63,308 nt of DNA from Nostoc sp. 106C. Its GTDB lineage: Bacteria > Cyanobacteriota > Cyanobacteriia > Cyanobacteriales > Nostocaceae. The notes under the pieces are model-generated. The model made no database searches. It was given only the letters and a program-made list of their open reading frames with translations, and was not told the origin of the DNA. Below, piece after piece: positions 28,083 to 37,287 of this stretch. A program made the translations under genes and the position numbers. Every line of letters starts with the position of its first letter. Within the stretch, counting starts at the first letter, position 1. The stretch lies in contig NZ_MTAW01000202.1 of the NCBI RefSeq assembly GCF_002154725.1, positions 1-63,308 on the forward strand, read 5' to 3'.

Positions 28083-29018
28083 CTATTCAACAACCTTAGT
28101 GCGCCAAGGTGTTGGATCAACAGATAACCCATTGACATACAGACCCCAGTGTAAATGTGGACCAGTAGCAGCACCTGTTGAACCTACTGCGCCAATTAAC
28201 TGACCCGCTTTAACAAAATCGCCTTCTTTGACATTAATGCGACTTAGGTGCATGAAAATACTTGTCACTCCTTGACCGTGATCAATACCAACTACATTAC
28301 CGTGAACCCGGAACCCTTGGGATACTTTGCCTACCAAAGCAACTTTTCCCGCGGCTGGGGCAACTACGGGTGAACCCGCTGCACCAGCGTAGTCAACGCC
28401 ACGATGATAATAATCATCTGCAAATTTACCATTATAGTAGCGGCGTACACCATAAATTGTACTAATCCGTCCACCATTTGGTTTCAAAAAAGTGCCACTC
28501 CAATACTTTTGAGGAGTTTGTAGAGCTTTGAAAGCTGCTACACGTTTGAGTTCAAACTCTGTAGCATCTACTCCGGCTTTTCCTGGTGGTAAATTAATGC
28601 GTTGTACGGGAAATGTACGTTTTCCTACTTGTACTGATAAGTTTTGCACCTGTCCATCCCCTGAAATCCGGAGTGTTCTGGTTCCAGCTTTTTCCAAGGG
28701 AGTTGTGGGGATCAAAGCCCGATATTGATTGGGTGCAATTTTAAATGCAGGGTAAGTCTTATCGCCGCTAATTACTGTTGGATTGTTAGCATTCTCAGGA
28801 TTATCTAAATTAATCATCACCGAGACTGTATCCCCCAACTGAGGATTATTAGGATTTACTTGTACCTGCAATGCATCTACAGGCAATGCTAAAGAGACTG
28901 GCAAAGCCGCAAACATACCCATCAACAAATTTGCTGCACGGCAATTGGCTGTAAAACCTTTGATATTAAAACCAATCAATTTTTTTTGAAAATTATTAGT
29001 GCGATCCTCGATATTCAT
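28083..29018 (-). CDS. M23 family metallopeptidase (LytM-type, periplasmic)
   Basis: This 311-residue protein has a hydrophobic N-terminal segment (about 28-50, likely signal peptide cleaved after VDA), an Ig-like beta domain (about 50-150) and a C-terminal M23 domain (about 180-305). Zinc ligands are visible: His and Asp in HRGVDYAG, and His in GPHLHWGLY, with the additional His in IFMHLS. Such enzymes cut peptide cross-links or act as regulators of amidases during division. It lies upstream of comFB on the same strand and belongs to the envelope-focused block around sigG. Confidence 0.92.
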   Translation of the reverse strand: MNIEDRTNNFQKKLIGFNIKGFTANCRAANLLMGMFAALPVSLALPVDALQVQVNPNNPQLGDTVSVMINLDNPENANNPTVISGDKTYPAFKIAPNQYRALIPTTPLEKAGTRTLRISGDGQVQNLSVQVGKRTFPVQRINLPPGKAGVDATEFELKRVAAFKALQTPQKYWSGTFLKPNGGRISTIYGVRRYYNGKFADDYYHRGVDYAGAAGSPVVAPAAGKVALVGKVSQGFRVHGNVVGIDHGQGVTSIFMHLSRINVKEGDFVKAGQLIGAVGSTGAATGPHLHWGLYVNGLSVDPTPWRTKVVE

Positions 29019-29312
29019 AGAGCCACAAAAAACTTTACTTCTGTGGACAACAGACTAGCTTACTACTACTCGTGTTTCCCAATTGAAGTAAATGTTTTGT
29101 AAAAAGATAAATCTCAGTAAATTGTCCAGAGACTAAACCCTAATTGCCGTATTGTCAAGAATCGGGAACGATAATTAATCTAACTGTATTAGCTAGCTGA
29201 GAGTACTAATGTGTAGCCTAAGGCAAATCTATGCAGGGAACAAAGCTTAGTTTAACTGTTTTTTAAGTTTAATTTATCACTCCTAGGAATTATTTTTATA
29301 CTGTTACAAATT

Positions 29313-30302
29313 TTAGCCAAACCAGGCAAGCCACAAAGGAAGTGCTAGCAGTAATCCCACAAAAGTTAAGGCAATACTGCTCGCCAATAAATTCCGATCT
29401 AGGTCATAAACTTCTGCCAAAATTAATACAGAAAGCCCTGTGGGTGTACCGGACATCAGCACTAGTACCAAACGTGCTTCGCCAATCACACCTAAATAGG
29501 TAGCACTTAATCCTACTAGTATAGGTATAATGACAACTTTCAACATACTGGCAACTAAAGCCATTTTTAGGCTTTTCCAGCCCTTCATTGCTTTCATCCG
29601 CAGACCAACCAGCAATAAAGCAAAGGCGATTACTACCCAAATAGCTTGTTCTAGCCCTGACTCAACCACTTCAGGCAATTTGATAAATTGGGTATTTAAG
29701 CCAATAAAAAATGACCACAAACTAGGGACGGTTAACAAATCCCGCAACTGAATCCACCAATGGTTTTTGGTTTGTTTGTTGCCAAAATAGCTAGCGATTA
29801 AAACAGCAATACCGTAAGTGCCCACAACGTTGTTGGTGACGCTGAATAATACTGCCCAGTCCATATTTGCTGGGCCAGTCAGCACCTGAGCCAGTGTCAA
29901 TCCGACGAAGCCTGTATTGCCTAAAATGGTAGCCAAAATAAAACTACCTAAACTTGCCCGTGCTAAGGAGTTTACGCTGGATAAGGAAGTTTCGACAGGC
30001 AAATCTAAACTGACCTGTTCTGGTTGCACTTTTCGACTTGCTACAGATTGCAATCCCCACCAAATTAGCAATGCTAGGAAAAGACTCAGCAGTAATATGG
30101 CCACTGCGATCGCAGGTATTAGTCCACCATGAGATAAATCAGTGTGACGTGCTAGCACGAAAAGTTGTAGAGGAACTCCTACCCAGTAAAGCCCGTACCC
30201 TAGTAATTTGAGAAAACTATCGGGGATAAACCGAGACAGTAACAGTCCTAAGCCAATCCAGGTGAACAAAGGAGTATAAGCATGGAACAGGTTTTCAATC
30301 AT
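29313..30302 (-). CDS. AEC family transporter (auxin efflux carrier-like permease)
   Basis: This 329-residue integral membrane protein has about ten transmembrane helices in two halves. Features of the AEC family are the N-terminal IGLGLLLSRFIP segment, the central NNVVGTYGIAVLIASYFG stretch and the C-terminal MSGTPTGLSVLILAEVYD segment. Bacterial members include malate and malonate carriers; substrate cannot be predicted. It lies 248 bp downstream of devA on the same strand; whether it shares the devBCA transcript is uncertain. Confidence 0.88.
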   Translation of the reverse strand: MIENLFHAYTPLFTWIGLGLLLSRFIPDSFLKLLGYGLYWVGVPLQLFVLARHTDLSHGGLIPAIAVAILLLSLFLALLIWWGLQSVASRKVQPEQVSLDLPVETSLSSVNSLARASLGSFILATILGNTGFVGLTLAQVLTGPANMDWAVLFSVTNNVVGTYGIAVLIASYFGNKQTKNHWWIQLRDLLTVPSLWSFFIGLNTQFIKLPEVVESGLEQAIWVVIAFALLLVGLRMKAMKGWKSLKMALVASMLKVVIIPILVGLSATYLGVIGEARLVLVLMSGTPTGLSVLILAEVYDLDRNLLASSIALTFVGLLLALPLWLAWFG

Positions 30303-30551
30303 CGTACATTTGGCACCTTTATTTCGGTGTCAGAAGGATTGCTGTTGCCAACAGAACCGCATAGGTTCTTTTTCTAATGCCAAATTGTTGAGGCTCCTTA
30401 GTACTCTATCAAAGAAAGTTTGACTGTTAGTTAGGAAACATTTGAGGATCTTGGTAGGGTCTAGAAATATCCAGCGCCTGTGCTGTGGCTATTAAAACCT
30501 TCTTGCCACAATTGGTAATTAAAATAAAAAATTATTATTGATTTTATATTT

Positions 30552-31250
30552 TTAATTGGCAATTTTAACTTTTGACTTTAAGTTTCCGTCCTCTAGATGC
30601 ACAATGCGATCGGCAATATCTAAAATCCGGTTGTCATGCGTAACCATGAGGATAGTACAGCCTTGTTCTTGAGCCAACTTCTGCATCAAATTGACCACAT
30701 CTCGACCCGACTGACTATCAAGAGCAGCGGTAGGTTCATCAGCTAAGACAATTTGCGGATAACTGACTAGAGCACGAGCGATCGCTACTCGTTGTTTTTG
30801 TCCTCCCGATAGCTGATCGGGGTAGTAATGCAGCCGATGTCCTAATCCTACGTGCTCTAGTATTTGGGCTGCACGAATGCGCATTTCAGATAATTCAACA
30901 TACTGGTGCAGTTCCAAGCCCATTTTGACGTTTTGGATTGCTGTCAAGCTACCATGCAAATTGTGAGCTTGAAAAATATAACCGTTACGGCGTCTAGCTT
31001 CTACTAATTCCTGAGCACTAGCACCGCAAAGTTCTCGCCCTAAGACCTGCAAACTACCAGACTGGGGAGAACGCAACCCACCCACCAAGGTCAGAAGTGT
31101 CGTCTTACCAGATCCAGATGGTCCTGTCATGATGATAATTTCACCACTGTTAATCTCTAAGTTGATATTGAACAAAACTTGCTTGCGGAGTTGACCGTGA
31201 CCAAAGTAGTGGTCGAGATTGCGGATCGAGATCGCTGGTTTGCTAGCCAT
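30552..31250 (-). CDS. devA: ABC exporter ATP-binding subunit, DevA family
   Basis: This 232-residue ATPase has Walker A (GPSGSGKTTL, about 43-52), the signature LSGGQKQR and Walker B (IVLADEPTAALD), followed by the H-loop THD. It belongs to the DevA/LolD/MacB-like group that powers DevBC exporters. In Anabaena, DevBCA with TolC (HgdD) exports heterocyst glycolipids, but paralogous operons serve other lipids or stress responses, so the substrate is uncertain. It is the last gene of devB-devC-devA, 58 bp after devC. Confidence 0.9.
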   Translation of the reverse strand: MASKPAISIRNLDHYFGHGQLRKQVLFNINLEINSGEIIIMTGPSGSGKTTLLTLVGGLRSPQSGSLQVLGRELCGASAQELVEARRRNGYIFQAHNLHGSLTAIQNVKMGLELHQYVELSEMRIRAAQILEHVGLGHRLHYYPDQLSGGQKQRVAIARALVSYPQIVLADEPTAALDSQSGRDVVNLMQKLAQEQGCTILMVTHDNRILDIADRIVHLEDGNLKSKVKIAN

Positions 31251-31308
31251 AAGTAGGAACTAAGGATCGCAGGGGATGAGGGGGCAAATGATCAATGACA
31301 AATTGCAT

Positions 31309-32481
31309 TTAAAACATATCAGCGGGGTCAGCAGACTGTAACTTACGAGTAGCGATCGCCCCAGAAATGGCACACATAATAATAGTCAGAAATAGTACAT
31401 ATAAAGCCCTGGCCGCAGTCATGTACATTGGTAAGTTGGTGGCATTGCAAGTTAGATAATAAAGTACCAAAGATACTGCTGTTCCGGGGATAAAGCCTAA
31501 AATAGCCAAAATAACTGCCTCTTCAAACACCACAGTTAGCAGGTATAAATTGCGATAACCCATTGCTTTGAAAGTGGCATATTCTCTCACATGGGCATTC
31601 ACATCCGTAGAGAGAACTTGATAAACAAGAATCACTCCTACGGAAAAACCCATCGAAACACCCAAGTTAAAAATAAATCCAATGGGAGAGTTTCTTCGCC
31701 AAAAGTCATTCTCAAATTCAATGAATTCTTCATGAGTCAGCACTTTGACCTCATTTCCCAGATGAGATTTTAACGCTGCTACTACCTGCCGGGGATCAAT
31801 ACTGGGTTGCAACTGAATTAAACCGACACTGACATTGCCGGCTAGTTGTCGGGGAAATAGCCGCAGAAAGTTCTCATCGCTAGTCATCAAAGTGCCATCA
31901 GCCCCAAAGGAAGCCCCGACTTTAAATAAACCACTAATTGTTACCGTCCGGCGTTCAATTTCAGTCTTTACAGGCTTACCCTGTTCCAGTTGGGCAATTG
32001 TTTTTTGGTATTCTCCTCTAGCGCCACGATCGAACAAGACGGTATATGGTTGTTTAATTGTCTGTAATTGTTGATTAACTTCTGGTAAATCAAAAGTTGG
32101 CTTGTCTGGATTGAACCCAATCACAAGAATCTCTGTGTCACGTCGTGTTTGGGGATTTTTCCAAATCATCGTGCCAATATAAATTGCCTCTGCTGACTTC
32201 ACCCCAGGTATATCCATAGCTTGGTAAAGTCGCCGTCGAGAAAAAGTAGATATTCTTTGCAGATTACGGGTTTGGGAGCCGATAACAACGATATCTGAGA
32301 GCAAACTGTGATGTAGTCTGGTGTTACTGTCATACAAAGCACTTTGAAAACCAAACTGCATGAACATCAGAACATCAGCAAAAGCAATACCTGACAATGC
32401 TACTAGCAGCCGACTTTTTTCATGACTTAGTTGTAGCCATCCTAGAGGTGTTCGTCGTCGCAGTTGTTGGATGAGTCCCAT
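31309..32481 (-). CDS. devC: ABC exporter permease, DevC family
   Basis: This 390-residue membrane protein has the MacB-like layout: one N-terminal helix (about 25-45), a large periplasmic domain (about 60-250) and three C-terminal helices (about 265-385). The opening MGLIQQLRRRTPLGWLQL matches DevC proteins. The frame is open 20 codons further, overlapping devB, but that extension is encoded by a dispersed GTGCTGAGT repeat, so the ATG at 32481 is preferred although it lacks a clear ribosome binding site. It forms the membrane pore with DevB and DevA. Confidence 0.9.
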   Translation of the reverse strand: MGLIQQLRRRTPLGWLQLSHEKSRLLVALSGIAFADVLMFMQFGFQSALYDSNTRLHHSLLSDIVVIGSQTRNLQRISTFSRRRLYQAMDIPGVKSAEAIYIGTMIWKNPQTRRDTEILVIGFNPDKPTFDLPEVNQQLQTIKQPYTVLFDRGARGEYQKTIAQLEQGKPVKTEIERRTVTISGLFKVGASFGADGTLMTSDENFLRLFPRQLAGNVSVGLIQLQPSIDPRQVVAALKSHLGNEVKVLTHEEFIEFENDFWRRNSPIGFIFNLGVSMGFSVGVILVYQVLSTDVNAHVREYATFKAMGYRNLYLLTVVFEEAVILAILGFIPGTAVSLVLYYLTCNATNLPMYMTAARALYVLFLTIIMCAISGAIATRKLQSADPADMF

Positions 32482-32489
32482 TATTGAAA

Positions 32490-32520
32490 GTGCTGAGTAA
32501 CGAGAGCTGAGTTCTGAGTA
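32490..32520. repeat. Dispersed GTGCTGAGT-type repeat in the devB-devC junction
   Basis: GTGCTGAGTAACGAGAGCTGA with a further CTGAG unit lies in the 43-bp gap between devB and devC. The first 14 bases are identical to the repeat upstream of flv1B (5583). It spaces the two genes and displaces the normal devC ribosome binding site. Confidence 0.7.
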
Positions 32521-32524
32521 AATG

Positions 32525-33724
32525 TCATAGTTCAATGACAACTTTGACTTGCATATTGGTAAACTTGGCAGCTTTCTGGCTGGAATTTGAATCTAGCCGC
32601 ACATGAACTTCAATGACTCGGCCATCAATGTTGCTAGAAGGGTCAGTATTGATAACATTTTGCCGTCGCACCTGTAAGCCTACCCAATCTACTTTTCCCT
32701 GCAATTCATGAGGGAGAAATTCATTAACTACTCGTACTTGCTGTCCTGGATGTACTTTGCTGATATCGCTTTCGTAAACCTCGGCTACAGCATACATCTG
32801 GTTGGTTTGTCCAATATTGGCGATACCATCATCTGAGACTATTTCTCCTGGACGGCTGTGAATCTCGAATACTTGTCCATCTTGGGACGATCGCACGTAA
32901 GCTTGTTGTAAATTTGCTTTTGCTAAATTCATGGCGGCTTCGGCCCGATTTACTTCTGCTTTAGCTGCTGCAACGTCTACACTGCGAACTTCACTAATTT
33001 GCTCTAAATTGGCTGTGGCTTCTTTAATTTGTTGTTGACTAGCTGATTGAATTTGCTCCAACTGTGCTTGAGCTTCTTGCAGACTTTTACGAGCACTTTC
33101 TAGAACCAGGCGTTTGCTATCTTTTTGCGAGGCGGAAACTGCTCCTTGTTGATACAACTGCTGATAGCGGTTGTCTTCGGTTGCGGCGTTTTTCACTTGA
33201 GCCTGCAAGCTGGCGACTGTGGCGATTTGTGATGCGATATTGCCTTTGCGTTCTGCTGTTATGCGAGCGATCGCAGCTTGTTGAGCTACAATTTCACTAC
33301 GTTTGACTCCTGCTTGTATCTTAGCTAGATTCGCTTGAGCTACTTTTACTTGTTCTTGGACTTCTTTTAAGGCTGCTTGCAGGTGATCGCGACTGTCTAA
33401 GATGGCAATTACCTGATTTTTTTTAACTTTATCTCCTTCCTTCACCAACAACTGCTCTACCCGGCTCCCTTGTGTAGAGACAGTAGCAGACAGTTTAATT
33501 ACCTCTCCCTTTGGCTGTAGTCTACCCAAGGCTGTTACCGTTTTAATTTCTGGTATTTTTTTGGCTGCTACTTCTGCGTTTGAATTGCCAGAGTATTGCA
33601 AACGTTTCATTGTATAAAAGCTGATTCCGCCAACCAATAAAGATGCAATTATACTGATCAAAACGGATGGACGCAGAATAGACTTAGGGGACAATCTGTA
33701 CCCTAACTTTGAATTTTGCACCAT
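32525..33724 (-). CDS. devB: Periplasmic membrane-fusion protein, DevB/HlyD family
   Basis: This 399-residue protein has one N-terminal transmembrane helix (about 20-38), a lipoyl-like half motif (about 65-110), a long Ala/Gln-rich coiled-coil hairpin (about 115-260) and a beta-barrel C-terminal domain with the YESDISKVHPGQQV segment. It would link the inner-membrane DevCA complex to a TolC-type outer-membrane channel. The ATG is preceded by an AGAGG ribosome binding site. First gene of devBCA; about 490 bp upstream are free of genes and should hold the promoter. Confidence 0.92.
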   Translation of the reverse strand: MVQNSKLGYRLSPKSILRPSVLISIIASLLVGGISFYTMKRLQYSGNSNAEVAAKKIPEIKTVTALGRLQPKGEVIKLSATVSTQGSRVEQLLVKEGDKVKKNQVIAILDSRDHLQAALKEVQEQVKVAQANLAKIQAGVKRSEIVAQQAAIARITAERKGNIASQIATVASLQAQVKNAATEDNRYQQLYQQGAVSASQKDSKRLVLESARKSLQEAQAQLEQIQSASQQQIKEATANLEQISEVRSVDVAAAKAEVNRAEAAMNLAKANLQQAYVRSSQDGQVFEIHSRPGEIVSDDGIANIGQTNQMYAVAEVYESDISKVHPGQQVRVVNEFLPHELQGKVDWVGLQVRRQNVINTDPSSNIDGRVIEVHVRLDSNSSQKAAKFTNMQVKVVIEL

Positions 33725-34215
33725 AGATTACCTCTTACTGGTGGCGCAGAAAATCTGAGTTTTGCAAGCAACTAATTTTTTGACGCCCTGAATTCTGCAC
33801 AAGGAATCGGCTATTTTTGTTACCTAGCCTTTAGCTTCTATTTAATTAGTCAGCTAATGTTGTTTAATTTTTATATATTTCGACTCCATATAAATTTGGA
33901 ATTTTTGACCAGTGAAATACATAACATGATGAGGTCTCAAGATAAAACAAAAACAAGCCTCTCTAAAGGATGAAAGACTTATTTCTAGGTAAACTACTTT
34001 TGTTTTGTTAAAGTCTTGATGTATATTAGACGCTTTAAATTAGGCTGGCTGTAACAGCGCCAACAATCACGGATAAATAACTAAATTTCATAACTTTTAT
34101 AAATTTATATATTTATTTAAAAACTAGAAAAATTTTAGTATTCGTTTGAATGAGGTATGTAAGCAAGAGCACAACATTGTTGTGCTCCTAAGAAATATGT
34201 ACGGTTTGTTTTTAA
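33725..34215. other. Intergenic region upstream of devB
   Basis: About 490 bp, strongly AT-rich. I looked for a GTA-N8-TAC NtcA site, known upstream of the Anabaena devBCA operon, and did not find a perfect one. No RNA gene was recognised. Confidence 0.4.
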
Positions 34216-35478
34216 TTACTTGCGAATCCCATCATTATCAATGGCACTGTAACTTTCACTGCTCATCAATCCCAACCAAGGATCGGAACTCGGTGTTAAA
34301 AACAATTCGCTGTAAACTTTTTCATTCAATGCACTCACATCATTTGTTTTATTACCTTGCATAAACCACTGATGAATTTTACTGTGCAGCGTATATTCAT
34401 TTCTCACAGTATCTAATGCCATTGCTGCTTCAAAATTGCTAACAACACGCTGTAAATTATTAGGATTGTTTGCTTGAAAACGTTTGCTACCTATTAAAGT
34501 CACACTGTTATTATCTAACTTTGCATCTTTTGTGTAGAGTTGAGCAATTCGTTGCCATGTGGCCGAGTCAGTAATGTCTTGGAGTGCTGCTTGATTATTA
34601 GTAGCAGAAGCGATATTTCGTAGTAGAGGAGATTCGACTCGCATCTTGGTAACAGCTAGCGTACCAGCAACGGCCGCGTTGGGTGTTTGATTATCATCAG
34701 ACATTTCCACAAGGCGAGGGAGATTTTTAATACCTAGTTTTGCTAAATCTGCTCCCCATTGACGTTGAGTAGATGCTAATTGTTTGCGATGATAGTCACG
34801 TAAAAAGCTGACGCGGGCTACACCTTGGGAATTGGTATATTCTTTAACTGCTTTTTCACCAGCAACTAACTGACGTAAGAACGCTTGCGGCCCGTACAAA
34901 CCAGGAATGGCATCGACTGGCTCGCCCGAACTGTCTAAGATGTAGTGAATGCTATTACCTGTAAGGGTACGTTCTAGCTTACGACCATCACCAAAATCTA
35001 CCGTAACTTTGGGTACAGGACGAACAGATTGCCAATGGAGAATATAGCGATCGCGCAAGAATTGGGAAATTTCTCCATTCGGATATAAAGAAACACGGAA
35101 AAAGCGGCTGTTAGCACAACTTAAATCTTGGTCAAGATTTCCTAACAAACGCAGTGAGAGGATAGGTTTATTACTAGCTTTAGCGGCGACTTTAGCTTGT
35201 TCTAAATCGGTATACCAATAAAGCTTAGAAGCGTAGCAATCCCTTTGCTGGCAAAGCTGATCTAAAGCCTCACGCATCTGCGGTGAAGGGTTTTTAAGTT
35301 CTTGTGCGTGAGTATTAAGAAATTTTTCTAAACCACGTGGCCCTTGCGATCGCAGTACCGCAACTTCTTGTATTAGTTGCACATTGTTTGTGCTGGGAGT
35401 TTTAGTATAGGCAGTTTGTGACAAACCTACACTAATCAAGGCGAAAGCTACTGCTGTATTAATAGATTTAAGTTTCAT
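34216..35478 (-). CDS. Secreted protein with thioredoxin-like fold segment, function unknown
   Basis: This 420-residue protein begins with a clear signal peptide (MKLKSINTAVAFALISVGLS, cleavage near AYT). A central segment (about 95-190; DLEQAKVAAKASNKPILSL, then CANSRFFR and ILHWQSVRPVPKVTVDFGDG) looks like a thioredoxin-like domain without a CxxC motif, of a type I recall in planctomycete and cyanobacterial secreted proteins. The frame is open 23 codons further upstream, but the ATG at 35478 starts the signal peptide. The C terminus has a conserved-looking WLGLMSSESYSAIDNDGI. Single gene; role unknown. Confidence 0.75.
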   Translation of the reverse strand: MKLKSINTAVAFALISVGLSQTAYTKTPSTNNVQLIQEVAVLRSQGPRGLEKFLNTHAQELKNPSPQMREALDQLCQQRDCYASKLYWYTDLEQAKVAAKASNKPILSLRLLGNLDQDLSCANSRFFRVSLYPNGEISQFLRDRYILHWQSVRPVPKVTVDFGDGRKLERTLTGNSIHYILDSSGEPVDAIPGLYGPQAFLRQLVAGEKAVKEYTNSQGVARVSFLRDYHRKQLASTQRQWGADLAKLGIKNLPRLVEMSDDNQTPNAAVAGTLAVTKMRVESPLLRNIASATNNQAALQDITDSATWQRIAQLYTKDAKLDNNSVTLIGSKRFQANNPNNLQRVVSNFEAAMALDTVRNEYTLHSKIHQWFMQGNKTNDVSALNEKVYSELFLTPSSDPWLGLMSSESYSAIDNDGIRK

Positions 35479-35792
35479 ATTTTTATTGGCTGATCCATGA
35501 AGTTTTTTATAAGTAAATACGACTTTAGAGGTAGTAATTAGTTCCACTATAGAAGCAAGATGGTACCAAAACTACAACTCAGCCTGAAACTATATATTAT
35601 ATTGGTCAATTATTTTGACTAGTAGTCAGTTTGATTTAATTTGAGTGAATAAATACTAATTGTGTAGTTTATTTAAGCAATGTGTACGACTGAATTTTGA
35701 GTTGCAATTTGAAAACCTCGGCTGTCTAGTCATGTTCCTCAACTTAGCGGCATCACTAGACTTAGTTGAGGACATAATTTTGTATTTTTATC
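35479..35792. other. Intergenic region, no gene seen
   Basis: About 310 bp. It includes AACCTCGG...CTAGTCATGTTCCTCAACT-type sequence and the pair CCTCAACTTAG (35732) / CTAAGTTGAGG (35761... on the same strand as CTTAGTTGAGG), a possible stem-loop after the NTF2-like gene. No gene was recognised. Confidence 0.35.
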
Positions 35793-36200
35793 TTAGAACG
35801 GTTCAAAACAGTCATATGTCCTCTGGCGAACTATTTTGCCATCTTCAAATTCAATAAATTGAGCGAAATAAGCTTTCATCTGTCCTCCAGATGGAATTTG
35901 CCCAATTGGAACCGCAATTTTGGCTGTCCAGATTGTTTCTAAAATTACTGTGTTACCTATAACATAAGATTTTTGAATATCAAAATTTTGGCTGATTATT
36001 ACTTCTTTCCCTCTTAATGAGGCTGCCTTTAAATCATTGAGATTTCTCTTAGCTCCATTAGGTATTAGACGATTAGGATATTCTATCTGCTCTACTGATT
36101 GAGAATAAAAGATAGCAAGTTCCTCCGCTGTTTTACCTTCTTCTATGGCTTTAAGATAATTTTTCGTGATTTTTAATAAGTCTTGCTGTTCATCTGTCAT
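35793..36200 (-). CDS. NTF2-like / SnoaL-like family protein
   Basis: This 135-residue small alpha+beta protein has N-terminal helices (TDEQQDLLKITKNYLKAI) followed by strands ending in FIEFEDGKIVRQRTYD, characteristic of the SnoaL/NTF2-like superfamily. These cone-shaped proteins bind small hydrophobic ligands or catalyse simple isomerisations; the substrate is unknown. An upstream in-frame ATG at 36251 overlaps the stop codon of the preceding gene (TGATG) and would add 17 residues; translational coupling from there is possible. It follows the FetB-like permease in the same direction. Confidence 0.78.
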   Translation of the reverse strand: MTDEQQDLLKITKNYLKAIEEGKTAEELAIFYSQSVEQIEYPNRLIPNGAKRNLNDLKAASLRGKEVIISQNFDIQKSYVIGNTVILETIWTAKIAVPIGQIPSGGQMKAYFAQFIEFEDGKIVRQRTYDCFEPF

Positions 36201-36250
36201 ATTTATTCTTGTTGATTCATACTGAAATACATCGGAAAGTCGAATTCTCA

Positions 36251-37027
36251 TCACCCGATCAACTGTGCTGCGGAGCTAAAAAATTGACGGCATAATCCTC
36301 GCGTGACTAATAGTGTTGTGAGCAAGTTAGCAAAAGCAACCATGAATAACAGCAAAATTTCGTAGGATACAGCATCGGGAGGTTTAGCTCCAGCTAATAA
36401 CTGTCCAGTGGTGATACCTGGGAGTGCAACCATACCAATGAGCATCATTTGATTTAAAGTAGGAATCAATCCGGCGCGAATGGCTTCTGTGCGATACTGG
36501 CTAATGGCTTGCTGAGGAGTTGCGCCTAAACTTAAGTGGGTTTCAATTTCTAAATGCGATGTATTGATAGTATTTACCAGACGTTCTCCGGCGATCGCAG
36601 CTGCATTCATCGCATTACCTAAAACTACCCCAGCTAAAGGAATCATATACCTGGGTTCGTACCATCTTTCTGGTTGCACAATCAAAAATATGCTGTAAAG
36701 CACAGTTAAGGCTGTACTGATAAAAATTGACCCCCATACCCAAAGCAATACACGGGGAAGTTTTTGACTGATGCGGTTTCGTGCGACAATCGCCGTAATC
36801 GTCAGCATGATTGCTAGAATCGCCAAAACTGCCCAAACATTGTCTACAGCAAAGATGAAGTCTAAAACGTATCCCAAGACAAGTAGCTGGAGAATAGTTC
36901 TCCCAGTAGCGAAGAGGAAGTTTAACTCTAATCCTAATTTTTCCCAAGCGGACAAACCAACTGCGATCGCCATTAAGCCGACAGCGACCGCCAAATCAGC
37001 CAAATCTAGTTTGATTAGCTCTTGCAT
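36251..37027 (-). CDS. FetB/YbbM-family ABC permease (UPF0014)
   Basis: This 258-residue membrane protein has about seven transmembrane helices. Family features are the GRTILQLLVLGYVL segment, the PLAGVVLGNAMNAAAIAGERL loop and the LSLGATPQQAI cytoplasmic coupling region. E. coli FetB with ATPase FetA exports iron under oxidative stress. No FetA-like ATPase gene is adjacent here. The ATG has an excellent AGGAGG site nine bases upstream. It is followed by, and one base overlaps, a possible start of the NTF2-like gene. Confidence 0.88.
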   Translation of the reverse strand: MQELIKLDLADLAVAVGLMAIAVGLSAWEKLGLELNFLFATGRTILQLLVLGYVLDFIFAVDNVWAVLAILAIMLTITAIVARNRISQKLPRVLLWVWGSIFISTALTVLYSIFLIVQPERWYEPRYMIPLAGVVLGNAMNAAAIAGERLVNTINTSHLEIETHLSLGATPQQAISQYRTEAIRAGLIPTLNQMMLIGMVALPGITTGQLLAGAKPPDAVSYEILLLFMVAFANLLTTLLVTRGLCRQFFSSAAQLIG

Positions 37028-37287
37028 TGGTTATCTACCTCCTGAGATTCTATTTTCAGAACAGTCTACACATTTGGAACTTAGCTTCTAGGTGTTAGCT
37101 CTTGGTTGATATACAATACCTTTTTTGCAGAAATCATGTTAGCCTGCCTTATAAAATAATTCCGGTATAAACCCTCAGCGATGCGTATTTTCAGCGACAG
37201 TCTTACCTGACTTTTTGATTAAAAATTCAATCAGCAACAATTGACCGTCGAAGTGCATCTTTTGTATTTCCAGATCAATAAAAACTC

